A program made the translations under genes and the position numbers. This document shows positions 27,176 to 36,459 of a stretch of DNA of 64,000 nucleotides, one piece after another. The DNA is taken from contig NZ_CP010407.1 of the NCBI RefSeq assembly GCF_000830005.1, forward strand, positions 1,178,001 through 1,242,000, given 5' to 3'. The DNA comes from Streptomyces vietnamensis (lineage in GTDB: Bacteria; Actinomycetota; Actinomycetes; Streptomycetales; Streptomycetaceae). Within the stretch, counting starts at the first letter, position 1; every line of letters begins with the position of its first letter. Below the pieces are notes generated by a model. It was not told the DNA's origin, searched no databases, and was given only the letters and a program-made list of their open reading frames with translations.

Positions 27176-27228
27176 GCAGAGCGCATGAGCAGCCGCTCAC
27201 CGGGCGGGCCGCCGCCCCGACGACGGCC

Positions 27229-28062
27229 TCAGCCGGTGGCGAGGGCCTTGAAGGCGCGGGTCTGTTCGGTGATGGCCCGCTCCGTGGGGAGGCGTTCGAT
27301 CGACGAGGCTCCGAAGAAGCCGACGACGCCGGTGGTGTGCTCCAGGACGTACCGCGCGTCCTCGGGCTCGGCGATGGGTCCGCCGTGGCAGAGGACGAGG
27401 ACGTCGGGGTTCACCCGCTTGGCCGCGTCGTGCATCTCCTGGACCGCGGCGGCGGCCCGGTCGAGCGTCATGGCCGTGCCCGCGCCGATGGCCCCCTTGG
27501 TGGTGAGCCCGACGTGGGGCACCAGGACGTCGGCGCCGGCCGCGGCCATGTCGGCGGCCTGCTCGGGGTCGAAGACGTACGGGGCGGTGAGCAGGTCGCG
27601 TTCGTGGGCGGCGCGGACCATGTCGACCTCCAGGCCGTACCCCATGCCGGTCTCCTCCAGGTTGACCCGGAAGGTGCCGTCGTACAGGCCGACCGTGGGG
27701 AAGTTCTGCACTCCGGCGAAGCCCATGGCCTTGAGCTCGTCGAGGAAGAGGTCCATGCGGCGGAACGGGTCGGTGCCGCAGACGCCGGCGAGGACGGGGG
27801 TGTCGCGGACCACGGGCAGCACCTCGCGGGCCATGTCCTGGACGATCGCGTTGGCGTCCCCGTACGGCAGGAGACCGGCGAGCGAGCCGCGGCCGGCCAT
27901 CCGGTAGCGGCCGGAGTTGTAGATGATCAGCAGGTCGACCCCGCCGGCCTCGGCGCACTTGGCGGAGAGGCCGGTTCCCGCGCCCGCGCCGACGATCGGG
28001 CGGCCCGCGGCGACCTGGGCGCGGAGCCGGTCGAGCACGTCCTGACGGCTGATGGTGGTCAC
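27229..28062 (-). CDS. Phosphoenolpyruvate-hydrolase-family TIM-barrel protein
   Basis: The 277-residue protein has the TIM-barrel pattern of the phosphoenolpyruvate hydrolase-like/IGPS-like family ([15 protein letters not shown] near the start, [12 protein letters not shown] near the end). Its GTG start overlaps the stop of the Tm-1-like gene (GTGA), with GAGGAG upstream. In tomato Tm-1 the two homologous domains form one protein, so these partners probably act together. The reaction is unknown. Confidence 0.8.
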   Translation of the reverse strand: MTTISRQDVLDRLRAQVAAGRPIVGAGAGTGLSAKCAEAGGVDLLIIYNSGRYRMAGRGSLAGLLPYGDANAIVQDMAREVLPVVRDTPVLAGVCGTDPFRRMDLFLDELKAMGFAGVQNFPTVGLYDGTFRVNLEETGMGYGLEVDMVRAAHERDLLTAPYVFDPEQAADMAAAGADVLVPHVGLTTKGAIGAGTAMTLDRAAAAVQEMHDAAKRVNPDVLVLCHGGPIAEPEDARYVLEHTTGVVGFFGASSIERLPTERAITEQTRAFKALATG

Positions 28063-29333
28063 GATGGTCGCTCCTCGGTGTCTCGGCGGGTGGCGGCGCG
28101 GGCGTTCTCGGTGATCAGCCGGTGGAGGCGGTCGGCCATGGCGACCGCGAAGGAGGGGTCGTTGACGTGGGCGTCGAGTTCGTGGACCCGGACCTCGCCG
28201 CCCCGGACGGCGGCGCGCAGCGCGTCGAGCCCGGCGCGGTCCGCCTCCGGGTCCTCGAAGGGCCCGCCGGCCACGTCCACGGCGGAGACGCCGCGCAGCG
28301 GCCAGAAGACCTCGGCGGGGCCGCGCGCGGTGCGGAGCTTGCGGCCGATCCCGGTGCCGAGTTCGGCCATCTCGCCCGCGGTGGTGCGCATCAGGGTGAC
28401 GGTCGCGTTGTGGATGAGCAGCCGGCGTTCGGCGAACCGCTCGGGGACGGTCGCGGCCGGCCCGAAGTTGACCATGTCGAGCGCTCCGGGGGCGACGACC
28501 TGCGGGATGCCGACGGCCCCGGCGGCGGTGAGCCGGGACGGGCCCGCGCCGAGCACGCCGCCGACGAGGTCGTCGGCGAGTTCGGTGGTGGTGAGGTCGA
28601 GGACGCCGTCGAGCATGCCGTCCCTGGCGAGCTTCTCGACGGCCCGGCCGCCGGCGCCGGTGGCGTGGAAGACGAGGACCTCGTAGCCGAGTTCGGCGAG
28701 CCGGGCGCGGGCCGTGTCGACGGCCGGGGTGGTCACGCCGAACATGGTGGCCGCGACGACCGGCCGTCCCCGGCCTGCGGGCTCGTCGTGGTTGCGCTCG
28801 TGGCGGCGGGCCATGCCGGCGGCGGCCGCTGCGGCGTTGCCGAGGACCTGGCAGGACACGGAGTTGAGCCCGGAGATGTCGACGACGCTGTACATCAGGG
28901 TGAGGTCGCTGCTGTCGACGTACGGGGAGACGTCACCGCCGGCCATGGTGCTGACGAGGACCTTCGGGACGCCGATGGGCAGGGCCCGCATGGCCTGGGC
29001 GGCGATCGCGGAGCCGCCGCTGCCGGCGGCGGCGAGCACGGCGTGCAGCCTTCCCTTGCGGTAGAGGTCGACGACGATCCGGCTGAGGCCCTGCGCCATC
29101 GCGGTGACGGCCGCCCCACGGTCCCCGGCGGCCCGGAGCCGCGCCAGGTCGTGTCCCGCGGCCCGCGCGACGACGTCGGCGGGCACGTCGGGCACGGGTC
29201 CCTGGGCGGGCGGCGGCATGATGCCGGTGTCGACGAGGAGGACGTCGCTGCCGTACTCCCTGAGCCGCTCGCGCAGCCAGGCGTACTCCTCCCCCTTGGT
29301 GTCCAGTGTGCCGACCAGCACGACGGTCGCCAT
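28059..29333 (-). CDS. Tm-1-like ATP-binding domain protein (UPF0261)
   Basis: The 424-residue protein has the UPF0261 pattern: [19 protein letters not shown] at the N-terminus, [18 protein letters not shown], and a second Rossmann-like half with [23 protein letters not shown] precedes the ATG. The plant relative Tm-1 binds ATP and blocks tobamovirus replication, but bacterial roles are unknown and are probably metabolic. The gene is divergent from a MocR regulator. Confidence 0.82.
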   Translation of the reverse strand: MATVVLVGTLDTKGEEYAWLRERLREYGSDVLLVDTGIMPPPAQGPVPDVPADVVARAAGHDLARLRAAGDRGAAVTAMAQGLSRIVVDLYRKGRLHAVLAAAGSGGSAIAAQAMRALPIGVPKVLVSTMAGGDVSPYVDSSDLTLMYSVVDISGLNSVSCQVLGNAAAAAAGMARRHERNHDEPAGRGRPVVAATMFGVTTPAVDTARARLAELGYEVLVFHATGAGGRAVEKLARDGMLDGVLDLTTTELADDLVGGVLGAGPSRLTAAGAVGIPQVVAPGALDMVNFGPAATVPERFAERRLLIHNATVTLMRTTAGEMAELGTGIGRKLRTARGPAEVFWPLRGVSAVDVAGGPFEDPEADRAGLDALRAAVRGGEVRVHELDAHVNDPSFAVAMADRLHRLITENARAATRRDTEERPS

Positions 29334-29488
29334 GCCCTCACCCTTCTCCCGGTCCCGTAGCCGCGTCCCGGTCCCGTGGCCCGGTCCCGCCGGTGTCGAT
29401 CCTCCGACGGGTGACCTGCGGCGACAACGACCAGTCGGGCCGGATTGGCCTGCGTCGTGAAGATCCCCGAAAGGGGTCGTGCAGCAAG

Positions 29489-30952
29489 ATGGGCGCCATG
29501 GCCAGGATTGCTTCGACCCGTCTGTCACGGCTCCTCACCGGCTGGTCGTCGGAGGGGGCGGGACCGCTGCCACGGCGGCTGGCGGACGCGCTGCGGGAGC
29601 TGGCCGAGCGCGGGGACGTGCCCGGCGGCAGCGTGCTGCCCTCGCAGCGCGAACTGGCCCTGGTGCTCGGCGTGAGCCGGTCGACGGTGACGGCCGCGTA
29701 CGGGCTCCTGGAGGGCGAGGGGTGGCTGGAGAGCGTGCGGGGCAGCGGCTCCCGGCTGCGCGGCTCGGGTGCGCTCGACCGGTACGTCGCCGAGGGCCGG
29801 CTCGTCAGCTTCAACGCGCGGTCGGGGGGCTCCGGCACCGCGGACCTGTCGAGCGGGGCGCTGCCCGGGCTCGGCGCGGTCGGCGAGGCCGTGGGGGCGC
29901 TGACCCACGGCGACCTGGGCGCCCTGCTCGGGGACGACGGCTACCACCCGTACGGGATCCCCGCGTTGCGGGAGGGCATCGCCGCGTACTACCGGGCGGC
30001 GGGGGTGGCGACGGAGGCGGGGCAGATCCTGGTGACCTCGGGTTCGCAGCAGGCGGTGTGGCTGGTGGTGCAGGCCCTGGTCGAGCCGGGCGACACGGTG
30101 GTCGTGGAGAACCCCACCTACCGGGGAGCCCTGGAGGCGCTGCGGGCGCGGGGCGCCCGGCTCGTCCCGGTCGGCGGGGACGAGCCGGACGGTGGCGCGG
30201 GCGGGACCGGTTCGGCGGAACTGCGGCGGCTGTGCGCGCACGCCCACGGGCGGCCCCGGCTCGTGTACCTCCAGCCGACGGTCCACAACCCGACGGGGCG
30301 CACGCTCGGCGGCGCGGCGCGCCGGGAGTGGCAGCGGGTCCTCGCGGACCAGGAGCTGTTCACGGTCGAGGACACGGCCTGTGCCGAACTCGCCCTGGGC
30401 GACGGGGAGAACGAGGAGGCCGACGCACCGGTTCCGCTCGTGGCCGATCTCCCGATGGCCTCGACGGTGACCGTCGGCACGCTGTCGAAGCTGTTCTGGG
30501 GCGGGCTGCGGGTGGGCTGGGTGCGGTCGTCGCCGCAGGTGGTGGCCCGGCTCGCGAAGATCAAGACCTCGGTGGACCTGGCCTGCTCGGTCGTGGACCA
30601 GTTGGTCGCCGTCCGGCTGCTCGACCGGCTGCCCGAGGCCCGCGCCCGGCGCAGGGCCGAGCTGCGGGGGCAGCGGGACGCGGCCGAGGCGTTGGTGCGC
30701 GGGGCGGCCCCGCACTGGGAGTGGACCCGTCCGGCGGGCGGCCCCGCGCTGTGGGTGCGGATCCCGGGCGCCGACACGGAGGCCCTCGCCCAACTGGCGC
30801 GGCGGCAGGGGGTGTCGGTCGTCCCGGGGGCGGCGTTCTCGCCGGTGGACGGCTTCCGGGACCGGCTCAGACTGCCGTACGCACACGGGACGGAGGCCCT
30901 GGCCGCCGCGCTCCCCACCCTCCTGGAGTGCGCGGAACGCGCGGCCGGATGA
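29489..30952 (+). CDS. MocR-type regulator (GntR HTH + aminotransferase domain)
   Basis: The 487-residue protein has a GntR winged helix (about 15-90, PSQRELALVLGVSRSTVTAAYGLLE) and a class-I aminotransferase-like domain with the PLP lysine in TLSKLFWGGLRVGW. MocR proteins use PLP to sense amino compounds or vitamin B6. GAAAGGGG is placed best for the ATG at 29489; a second ATG follows at 29498. It is divergent from the Tm-1-like pair and is likely their regulator. Confidence 0.9.
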   Translation: MGAMARIASTRLSRLLTGWSSEGAGPLPRRLADALRELAERGDVPGGSVLPSQRELALVLGVSRSTVTAAYGLLEGEGWLESVRGSGSRLRGSGALDRYVAEGRLVSFNARSGGSGTADLSSGALPGLGAVGEAVGALTHGDLGALLGDDGYHPYGIPALREGIAAYYRAAGVATEAGQILVTSGSQQAVWLVVQALVEPGDTVVVENPTYRGALEALRARGARLVPVGGDEPDGGAGGTGSAELRRLCAHAHGRPRLVYLQPTVHNPTGRTLGGAARREWQRVLADQELFTVEDTACAELALGDGENEEADAPVPLVADLPMASTVTVGTLSKLFWGGLRVGWVRSSPQVVARLAKIKTSVDLACSVVDQLVAVRLLDRLPEARARRRAELRGQRDAAEALVRGAAPHWEWTRPAGGPALWVRIPGADTEALAQLARRQGVSVVPGAAFSPVDGFRDRLRLPYAHGTEALAAALPTLLECAERAAG

Positions 30953-30958
30953 GGGTGC

Positions 30959-31405
30959 TCAGGGGTGCATCCCGGCCCCCTTGAGGACCTTGTCGACCGC
31001 GTTGCGCGGCCCGTACACGGCGATCCCCACCAGGTCGAGCTGTCCCGCGCCCACGGCCCGTACGGCGGCGCGGTTGTCCCGGTCGTTGCCGGTGGTGAAG
31101 AGGTCGGACGTGAACACCGCCCGGGGCAGTCCGCGGGAGAGGGCGCGGCCGTGCGCGGCGGTCAGCGTCTCCTTGGTCCCCTCGAAGACCAGGACGGGCT
31201 GCCGGAACATCGGCAGGTACGGGGTGCCGTCGGCGTCGGCGTACCGCTCGCCGATCACCTCCGGGAGCTCCGTACCGAGGCCGCTGACCAGGAACGCCGT
31301 CACGTTCAGCCGCTGCCAGGTCTCCAGGTCCTCGCGCAGCAGCACGGCGATCTTGGTGTCGAAGCGTACGGGGGTGTCGTCGGGCGTGTTGTCGTTCGTC
31401 GTCAT
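30959..31405 (-). CDS. DUF2000-family protein
   Basis: The 148-residue protein matches the DUF2000 pattern (KIAVLLREDLETWQRLN, PVLVFEG, and a C-terminal YGPRNAVDKVLKG), a family of small soluble proteins without a known function that look like peptidyl-tRNA hydrolase II folds. The ATG at 31405 is chosen because the upstream extension runs into a terminator. It is convergent with the MocR gene, with stop codons 6 bp apart. Confidence 0.75.
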   Translation of the reverse strand: MTTNDNTPDDTPVRFDTKIAVLLREDLETWQRLNVTAFLVSGLGTELPEVIGERYADADGTPYLPMFRQPVLVFEGTKETLTAAHGRALSRGLPRAVFTSDLFTTGNDRDNRAAVRAVGAGQLDLVGIAVYGPRNAVDKVLKGAGMHP

Positions 31406-31458
31406 GCTCCGAGACTGCCGCCGGCCCCGTCGTACGGTCTTGTACGTTCCTTGCATGA

Positions 31459-31500
31459 TGAACGCCGGGTGGGCCGATGTGTCGGCCCACCCGGCGTTCA
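31459..31500. terminator. Perfect 19-bp hairpin terminator downstream of the subtilisin gene
   Basis: Arms 31459-31477 and 31482-31500 are perfectly complementary with a TGTG loop. The hairpin begins 31 bp past the protease stop and separates it from DUF2000. It is among the strongest hairpins in the window. Confidence 0.75.
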
Positions 31501-31531
31501 CGGTTGTCCCGAAGCGCCTGTCGAGAAGCGC

Positions 31532-34330
31532 CTATCGAGCGGCGTATCCGAAGGCCACACCGTTGGCCGGCAGGCCGCCCGAGCCGGGCTTGTACGTGGT
31601 CACGGGAGCGACCGTGCCGCCCTGGGTCACGTTGGACATCGGCAGCGCGTACAGCGCACCGGCGGCGTTGGGCCCGAACGGCATCCCCACGTACAGACGG
31701 GTCGCGGTGAAGTGGATGCTCTTGCCGAGCTTCTGGTTGGCGCCGGGCGTGCCGGGGATCCCGTCGCCGTCGCCCGCCTCGATCCAGCGGTCGTTCAGCC
31801 CGGCCGAGCCGGCCATGGAGAACGTGTGGACCGCGCCCGCGTCGGCAGCGGTGCCGATGTCCTCACCGGGCGTACCGACCGCGAGGCGCATGGAGGCTAT
31901 GGTGCTCACCGCGTTCGGGGCGGTGTTGACGGCGGTCAGCGTCTCGCCCATGCGGTCACCGGTCTCGGAGGTGCCGGAGACCTCGTCGTCCGCGGTGCCC
32001 TGCTTGAGCTCGCGCAGATAGCTCCAGGTGCCGTCGGGCTTGATCCGGATCTGCACCACACGGCCCGCGTTCAGCCGGTTCTCGGTGCCCACGACCACGC
32101 CTTCGCCGGGCGAACCGATGGCGAGGATCGAGTCGGCGGGGGCGGAGGATCCCAGGGGCCGGTACGGGGCGATGGCCACCGCGTAGCCGAACTGGTCGCC
32201 CGCCTCGGCGTCACCGGAGATGGCCGCGCTGTCCTGGTCGAGCCCGGCCAGGGGAAGCGGCCGGCCCTCGGCGTCGAACGCGTTGGCGTCGAAGATGACG
32301 ACACTGCCCGCCTTCGTCTTGGTGCCGATGGCCTCGTTGGGGGAGCCGATGGCGATGTAGTTCTGGTCGGCGGCCAGGGACCAGCCGAAGTTGTCGTCCT
32401 TCTCGGGGTCACCGGGGACGCCGGGCTTGTCCTGGTGGATCGTCAGGCTCGTGGTGTCGTAGACGTAGAAGGCGGTGCCCGCGTTGGTGAGCGTGCTGAT
32501 GGCCTCGCCGGGCGTGCCGATCAGCAGGTACGGCCGGCCGGCGTCGTTGACCGCGGCCGCGAGCGACTGCCCCATCCGGTCGTTCGCCTCGGCGGTCGAG
32601 GCGGCGATCGCCCCGGTGCCCGCGCCCTGCTCGAAGTGCGTGGCCTTGGTGGTGCCCGCCCCCAGGCCGCCGGCGGCGCCGTAGAGGATGTCGACCATGC
32701 CGGCGTTGGCGACGGTGCCGATGTCCTCGCTCGGGGTGCCGACCACCAGGTCGGTGAAACCGTCCTTGTTCCAGTCGATGGCGGCGAGGGTCTCGCCGAA
32801 GTAGTCGTCCGCCTCGGAGCCGCCCGGCACCCAGTCCAGGTCCTGGCTGATCTCCGCGGTGCCCTTGCCGCCGCCGTACACGATGCGGATCAGACCGGCC
32901 TTGACGTCCGTGCCGACGGTGGCCTGGGTGTCGGAGATCGCGATGTCCTCGGCACCGTCACCGTTGAAGTCGGTCATGCCGACGGGCCGGGGAGTGCTGC
33001 CGCCTCCGCCGAGCGCCGCGCCGATGTCGATGCGGGGAGTGGTGGCACCCGTGTAGATGATGGGGCGGCCACTGCTCTTCAGCAGGGCCACGAGGTCCGC
33101 GATGCTCTTGGTGGGGTAGGCCTGCCTGAGCACGGCGAGGGCGCCCGCCACGTGCGGCGTCGCCATCGAAGTACCGTTCTTGGAGGCGTAGTTGCCGCCG
33201 GGCACCGAGGAGACGATGCTCGTGCCGGGGGCGAACACGTCGAGCAGCGGGCCCCGGTTGGTGAAGGAGGACAGCTCGTCGTCATCGGTGGTGGAGCCGA
33301 CCGTGACGGCGGAGGAGATGCAGCCGGGGACGCTGACCGCGTCGGTGTAGCCGTTGTTGCCGGCCGCGACCACGGTGGCGACACCGGCGCCGAGCAGGTT
33401 GTCGATCGCCACCTTGCGCGGGTCGCTCTCGCAGGCGGTGGTGTAGTGGCCGCCGCCGAGGCTGAGGTTGGCCGCGACGATCGGCGTACCGGTCTGCTTG
33501 AGCCTCAGCACCTCTTCCAGAGCCGCCAGTTGGGCGCTGGGGAAACTGCCGATGCACGGCACTTCGCCGCCGCAGGCATCGGCGGTGTTGAACTGGGAGA
33601 ACACCTGGATGGCGACGATGTCGGCGCCGGGGGCGACTCCGGTCTTCGGGGATCCGACGGCGCCCGTACCCTTGCCCGCGGCGATGCCGGCCACATGGGT
33701 TCCGTGGTCACAGGCGTTCAGGGTCGCGCACGGTCCGGACGCGACGTCGGCGGAGCCGGGACCCACCTGCTCCGCGGCGCCGTTGGGGCAGAGGCTGGTG
33801 GCGCCCAGATCGGGATCGATCGGCGAGAAGCAGGCCTCGGCCTTGACCCGGCCGCCCAGGAACGGATGGTGGGTGTCGACACCGCTGTCCAGCACGGCGA
33901 CGGCGCTGCCCGCACCGGTCTTGCCCGCCTTGGCAGCCTCGTCGCCGCCGATGAGCGGGACGCTCTCGTCCAGGGTCGCCTGCTCGGGCTTGTCCTCGGT
34001 GACACTGACCACGCCCGGCTGGGCGGCGAGCCGGTCAAGGCCCGCCTTGTCGACCTTGAGGGTGACCACCGGCAGGGCGTCGAAGCTCTGCTTCGTCTCA
34101 CCGGCGGTGGCCGCTTCGGGAAGGTCCGTACGGCTCTGGGTGAGCACGTTGACGCGGACGGTGGAGCCGTCGGCGGTCTTGTCGTACAGCGGCGGGTCGA
34201 CGGCCTCGCCCGTGACCGCGGCCGTGACCGCGCCGGTGGTGCTCGTCGGTGCGGCGGCCTGGGCCGGTATCGCACCCAGGGTCGTGGTCATCGCGGCGGC
34301 GACGACCGTGGCCCAGATCGTTTTCTTCAT
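31532..34330 (-). CDS. Secreted subtilisin-family (S8) protease with FG-GAP-like C-terminal repeats
   Basis: The 932-residue protein has a signal peptide (MKKTIWATVVAAA, cleavage after AQA near 26), an I9-like propeptide to about 115, and a peptidase S8 domain with Asp148 (AVLDSGVD), His209 (DHGTHVAG), oxyanion Asn325 and Ser388 (NGTSMATPHVAG). Residues about 460-930 hold seven or so FG-GAP/VCBS-like repeats, several with D-x-N-x-DG calcium loops and repeated GTPGE/GSPNE signatures, probably a beta-propeller. It is an extracellular protease that may also bind a surface or protein. The neighbour is a secreted phospholipase protein. Confidence 0.92.
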   Translation of the reverse strand: MKKTIWATVVAAAMTTTLGAIPAQAAAPTSTTGAVTAAVTGEAVDPPLYDKTADGSTVRVNVLTQSRTDLPEAATAGETKQSFDALPVVTLKVDKAGLDRLAAQPGVVSVTEDKPEQATLDESVPLIGGDEAAKAGKTGAGSAVAVLDSGVDTHHPFLGGRVKAEACFSPIDPDLGATSLCPNGAAEQVGPGSADVASGPCATLNACDHGTHVAGIAAGKGTGAVGSPKTGVAPGADIVAIQVFSQFNTADACGGEVPCIGSFPSAQLAALEEVLRLKQTGTPIVAANLSLGGGHYTTACESDPRKVAIDNLLGAGVATVVAAGNNGYTDAVSVPGCISSAVTVGSTTDDDELSSFTNRGPLLDVFAPGTSIVSSVPGGNYASKNGTSMATPHVAGALAVLRQAYPTKSIADLVALLKSSGRPIIYTGATTPRIDIGAALGGGGSTPRPVGMTDFNGDGAEDIAISDTQATVGTDVKAGLIRIVYGGGKGTAEISQDLDWVPGGSEADDYFGETLAAIDWNKDGFTDLVVGTPSEDIGTVANAGMVDILYGAAGGLGAGTTKATHFEQGAGTGAIAASTAEANDRMGQSLAAAVNDAGRPYLLIGTPGEAISTLTNAGTAFYVYDTTSLTIHQDKPGVPGDPEKDDNFGWSLAADQNYIAIGSPNEAIGTKTKAGSVVIFDANAFDAEGRPLPLAGLDQDSAAISGDAEAGDQFGYAVAIAPYRPLGSSAPADSILAIGSPGEGVVVGTENRLNAGRVVQIRIKPDGTWSYLRELKQGTADDEVSGTSETGDRMGETLTAVNTAPNAVSTIASMRLAVGTPGEDIGTAADAGAVHTFSMAGSAGLNDRWIEAGDGDGIPGTPGANQKLGKSIHFTATRLYVGMPFGPNAAGALYALPMSNVTQGGTVAPVTTYKPGSGGLPANGVAFGYAAR

Positions 34331-34539
34331 GGCGCCTCGGGGAGCAGGGGGCCCGGTACGGCCCGTGGATGGGCGGGCGCGGCCGGGTCCGTGGAGATGG
34401 GGGGGAGTGAAGGGATCGGGTGCGAAGGGGCCGGGCGGCGATGTCGCGCCGCCCGGCCCGTTTCCGCCCGAAGGCTTGATGCGCGAGGGGGCCTGATCCG
34501 TCAGGAGGTCGGGCCGGGGGACATCAGAGGTCCCCGCCC

Positions 34540-34614
34540 GGTATCGGATCGCCTGGGATCGGATCACCCGGGAACGGACCGCCCGGGATCAAGTCGCCCG
34601 GGATCAGGTCGCGT
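34540..34614. repeat. Five tandem 15-bp repeats between protease and phospholipase genes
   Basis: Units of the type GGGATCGGATCGCCC run at 34540, 34555, 34570, 34585 and 34600, with several differences each. The last covers the stop of the phospholipase gene. The 273-bp gap (34331-34603) otherwise holds only the protease upstream region. The repeats could serve as repeated regulator sites or may simply be slipped sequence. Confidence 0.7.
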
Positions 34615-36253
34615 TCGCGCCGTTCTTGGCCCGGCCGAAGACCGTCACCGCGGCGTAGTACGTGTTGGCGAGGGAGCGGCAGGTGCTCTTCCAGAAGTAG
34701 GCGGAGCAGGTCTTCCAGTAGAGCGTGCTGTAGAAGACGGCGTCCACGGCAAGGCCCTTGTTGCGCGACAGGTAGTACTTGTAGCCCTTGTACGTGTTGC
34801 CGATCAGGCCGTAGCCGTAGTCGTGCATGTCGCAGGCGGGGATGAAGTTGTAGCCGAGCGGCTTGTCGGGCGCCGTGGTGCAGTGGTCGTGGTTGATGCC
34901 GCGCACCCAGTAACCGGTCGGGGTCTTCTTCCACTTGGGCGAGTGCCAGCCGTAGTGCGCCACCTTGGACGTGCAGCCGGTCTTCCAGTAGTACAGCCAG
35001 TGCCGCGCCCAGCTGCACTTCGACGGGTACGACGTCGGGTCGGTGATCTCGCCGCCGGGGAAGTCCGCGGCGGGCGGCGGGTCGGTGACGCCGGTGGTGT
35101 CGTCCGGAGCGTCACCCTCGACCGGCACGCCGGGGGTCGGGACGGCCTCGCCGTCGACGGTGGCGGTCGGGGCTGCGGAGTTGCCCGCGAAGCTCAGGTC
35201 CCAGCTGCCGCTGCTCGGCGAGTTGATGTCGATGAGGCGGTTGACGCCGTCGTAGGCATAGGTGGCCGCCGGCTCGGCGGCCTCGCTCGGGTTGGTCACC
35301 GTGCGCAGCAGACCGGAGGAGTCGTAGGCGTATCGGGCGAGGGTCTGCGTGGTGGCGCCCTCGGTGACGCTGATCTGCTTGACGCGGCCCGTGTAGTCGC
35401 CGAAGGAGGTGCCGGCGGCCGTGGTCGTGTCCGCGTAGGTGACCGAGGTGGACGTCGCGAGCTTCTCGCCGGCGGCGGGGGTCGAGACCTTGAACACCCG
35501 GCCCTTGGCGTCGTACTGGACCGTGGTGGCGTAGGTGTTGTTGCCGACGCTGGTGACCCGCCACCTGTCGGTGCCGGTGGCGGCCTGCTGCCACTTGTAG
35601 GTGGGCTTGAGGTCCGCGGCCGGGATGGGGTTTCCGGCGGCGTCGGTGAAGGTGTCGTCGCCCGCCGCGACGGTGGAGAGGTCCACGCCGAGCACCTCGA
35701 CCATGGTCGTCACCAGGGTGCCGGTGGCGTCGTTCCACTTGGAGGTAGCCGTCACCTCGGACCCGTCGGCGGTCGCGTACTTCTTGACGCCGCCGCCGTC
35801 GGGGTAGTCGATGCTCGACTTGAGCGCGTACGTGATCTTCTCGTCGACACCGAGGTCGGTCACGACGATCTTGTCGCCCTGCTGCTCCAGCTTCCGGTTG
35901 AGCTGGCCGCCGACGAACTCGGCCTCCCAGTTGGGGCCGAAGACGCCCATCTCGGGGCGGGTGGCGGGCGCGGACTCGGGCTTGGCGAGGCTGCCGTCGA
36001 GCTGCTCGGCGACGGTGTGGCGTCGGCCTATGAGGGCGGCGTCCACGTCGTTCTCGTCGACCTGGAAGGTCTTGTCCGCGGTCGAGTACAGACCGGGACC
36101 GATCGTGGACAGCGTGCCCTCCGCCAGCGGCTGGTCCGGGACCTCCGCCGTGGTGGCGCTCGCCTGCGCGGCGGTCGTCAGCGCCATGGACTGCTGCGGC
36201 ATCAGTAGCGCGAGTGAAAGCGCGGTGATGGCCGGAAGTGCGATTTTGCGCAC
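34604..36253 (-). CDS. Secreted YD-repeat protein with C-terminal phospholipase A2 domain
   Basis: The 549-residue protein starts at the GTG with AGGGG 8 bases upstream, then a signal peptide (RKIALPAITALSLALLMP). The middle (about 60-370) contains RHS/YD-type segments such as YDAKGRVFKV, YAYDSSGLLRTV and YAYDGVNRLIDI. The C-terminal 120 residues are a prokaryotic phospholipase A2 domain with the catalytic C-D-M-H-D-Y motif (474-479, His477/Asp478) and many Cys for disulfides. It would hydrolyse phospholipids outside the cell. The YD-repeat plus toxin-like tail recalls polymorphic toxins, but the repeat part is far shorter than classic RHS proteins. A promoter and the adjacent protease may control it. 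Confidence 0.85.
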   Translation of the reverse strand: MRKIALPAITALSLALLMPQQSMALTTAAQASATTAEVPDQPLAEGTLSTIGPGLYSTADKTFQVDENDVDAALIGRRHTVAEQLDGSLAKPESAPATRPEMGVFGPNWEAEFVGGQLNRKLEQQGDKIVVTDLGVDEKITYALKSSIDYPDGGGVKKYATADGSEVTATSKWNDATGTLVTTMVEVLGVDLSTVAAGDDTFTDAAGNPIPAADLKPTYKWQQAATGTDRWRVTSVGNNTYATTVQYDAKGRVFKVSTPAAGEKLATSTSVTYADTTTAAGTSFGDYTGRVKQISVTEGATTQTLARYAYDSSGLLRTVTNPSEAAEPAATYAYDGVNRLIDINSPSSGSWDLSFAGNSAAPTATVDGEAVPTPGVPVEGDAPDDTTGVTDPPPAADFPGGEITDPTSYPSKCSWARHWLYYWKTGCTSKVAHYGWHSPKWKKTPTGYWVRGINHDHCTTAPDKPLGYNFIPACDMHDYGYGLIGNTYKGYKYYLSRNKGLAVDAVFYSTLYWKTCSAYFWKSTCRSLANTYYAAVTVFGRAKNGANAT

Positions 36254-36297
36254 GAGTTGACCCCTCGGTGTGGTGCTCGGCTGGTGATTGCTGCCGG

Positions 36298-36327
36298 ACC
36301 ATAGGGGGCCCTTGATCAACTTCACAA
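36298..36327 (-). promoter_or_regulatory. Promoter of the phospholipase gene
   Basis: On the minus strand TTGTGA (36322-36327) and TATGGT (36298-36303) are 18 bp apart, about 45 bp upstream of the GTG start. Confidence 0.45.
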
Positions 36328-36409
36328 GGTTGTCTCGCCACGGGGCGGCGACGTCATTTGATTGCACCTGTGAAGGCTCCGCAAACGCCGTCGCGCGTCC
36401 GGATGCGAT

Positions 36410-36425
36410 TGAGTACGCGTACTCA
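36410..36425. promoter_or_regulatory. Perfect 16-bp palindrome TGAGTACGCGTACTCA
   Basis: This fully symmetrical site lies 35 bp upstream of the lipoprotein start, in the divergent region shared with the phospholipase gene. Such a self-complementary site is a likely operator or a sigma-factor-linked element. The binding protein is not evident here. Confidence 0.55.
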
Positions 36426-36459
36426 TGTGGCCTGCCGGGCAACGCCACAGACTGTGCGC

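Noticed and set aside
34524..35018. Open frame ending in LIPGD-type pentapeptide repeats
   Set aside because: The repeats are a reading of the 15-bp DNA repeat in the wrong frame; no start or codon bias supports translation.
30965..36208. 1747-codon plus-strand open frame over the protease and phospholipase genes
   Set aside because: It is the antisense shadow of two minus-strand secreted proteins with signal peptides and catalytic motifs.
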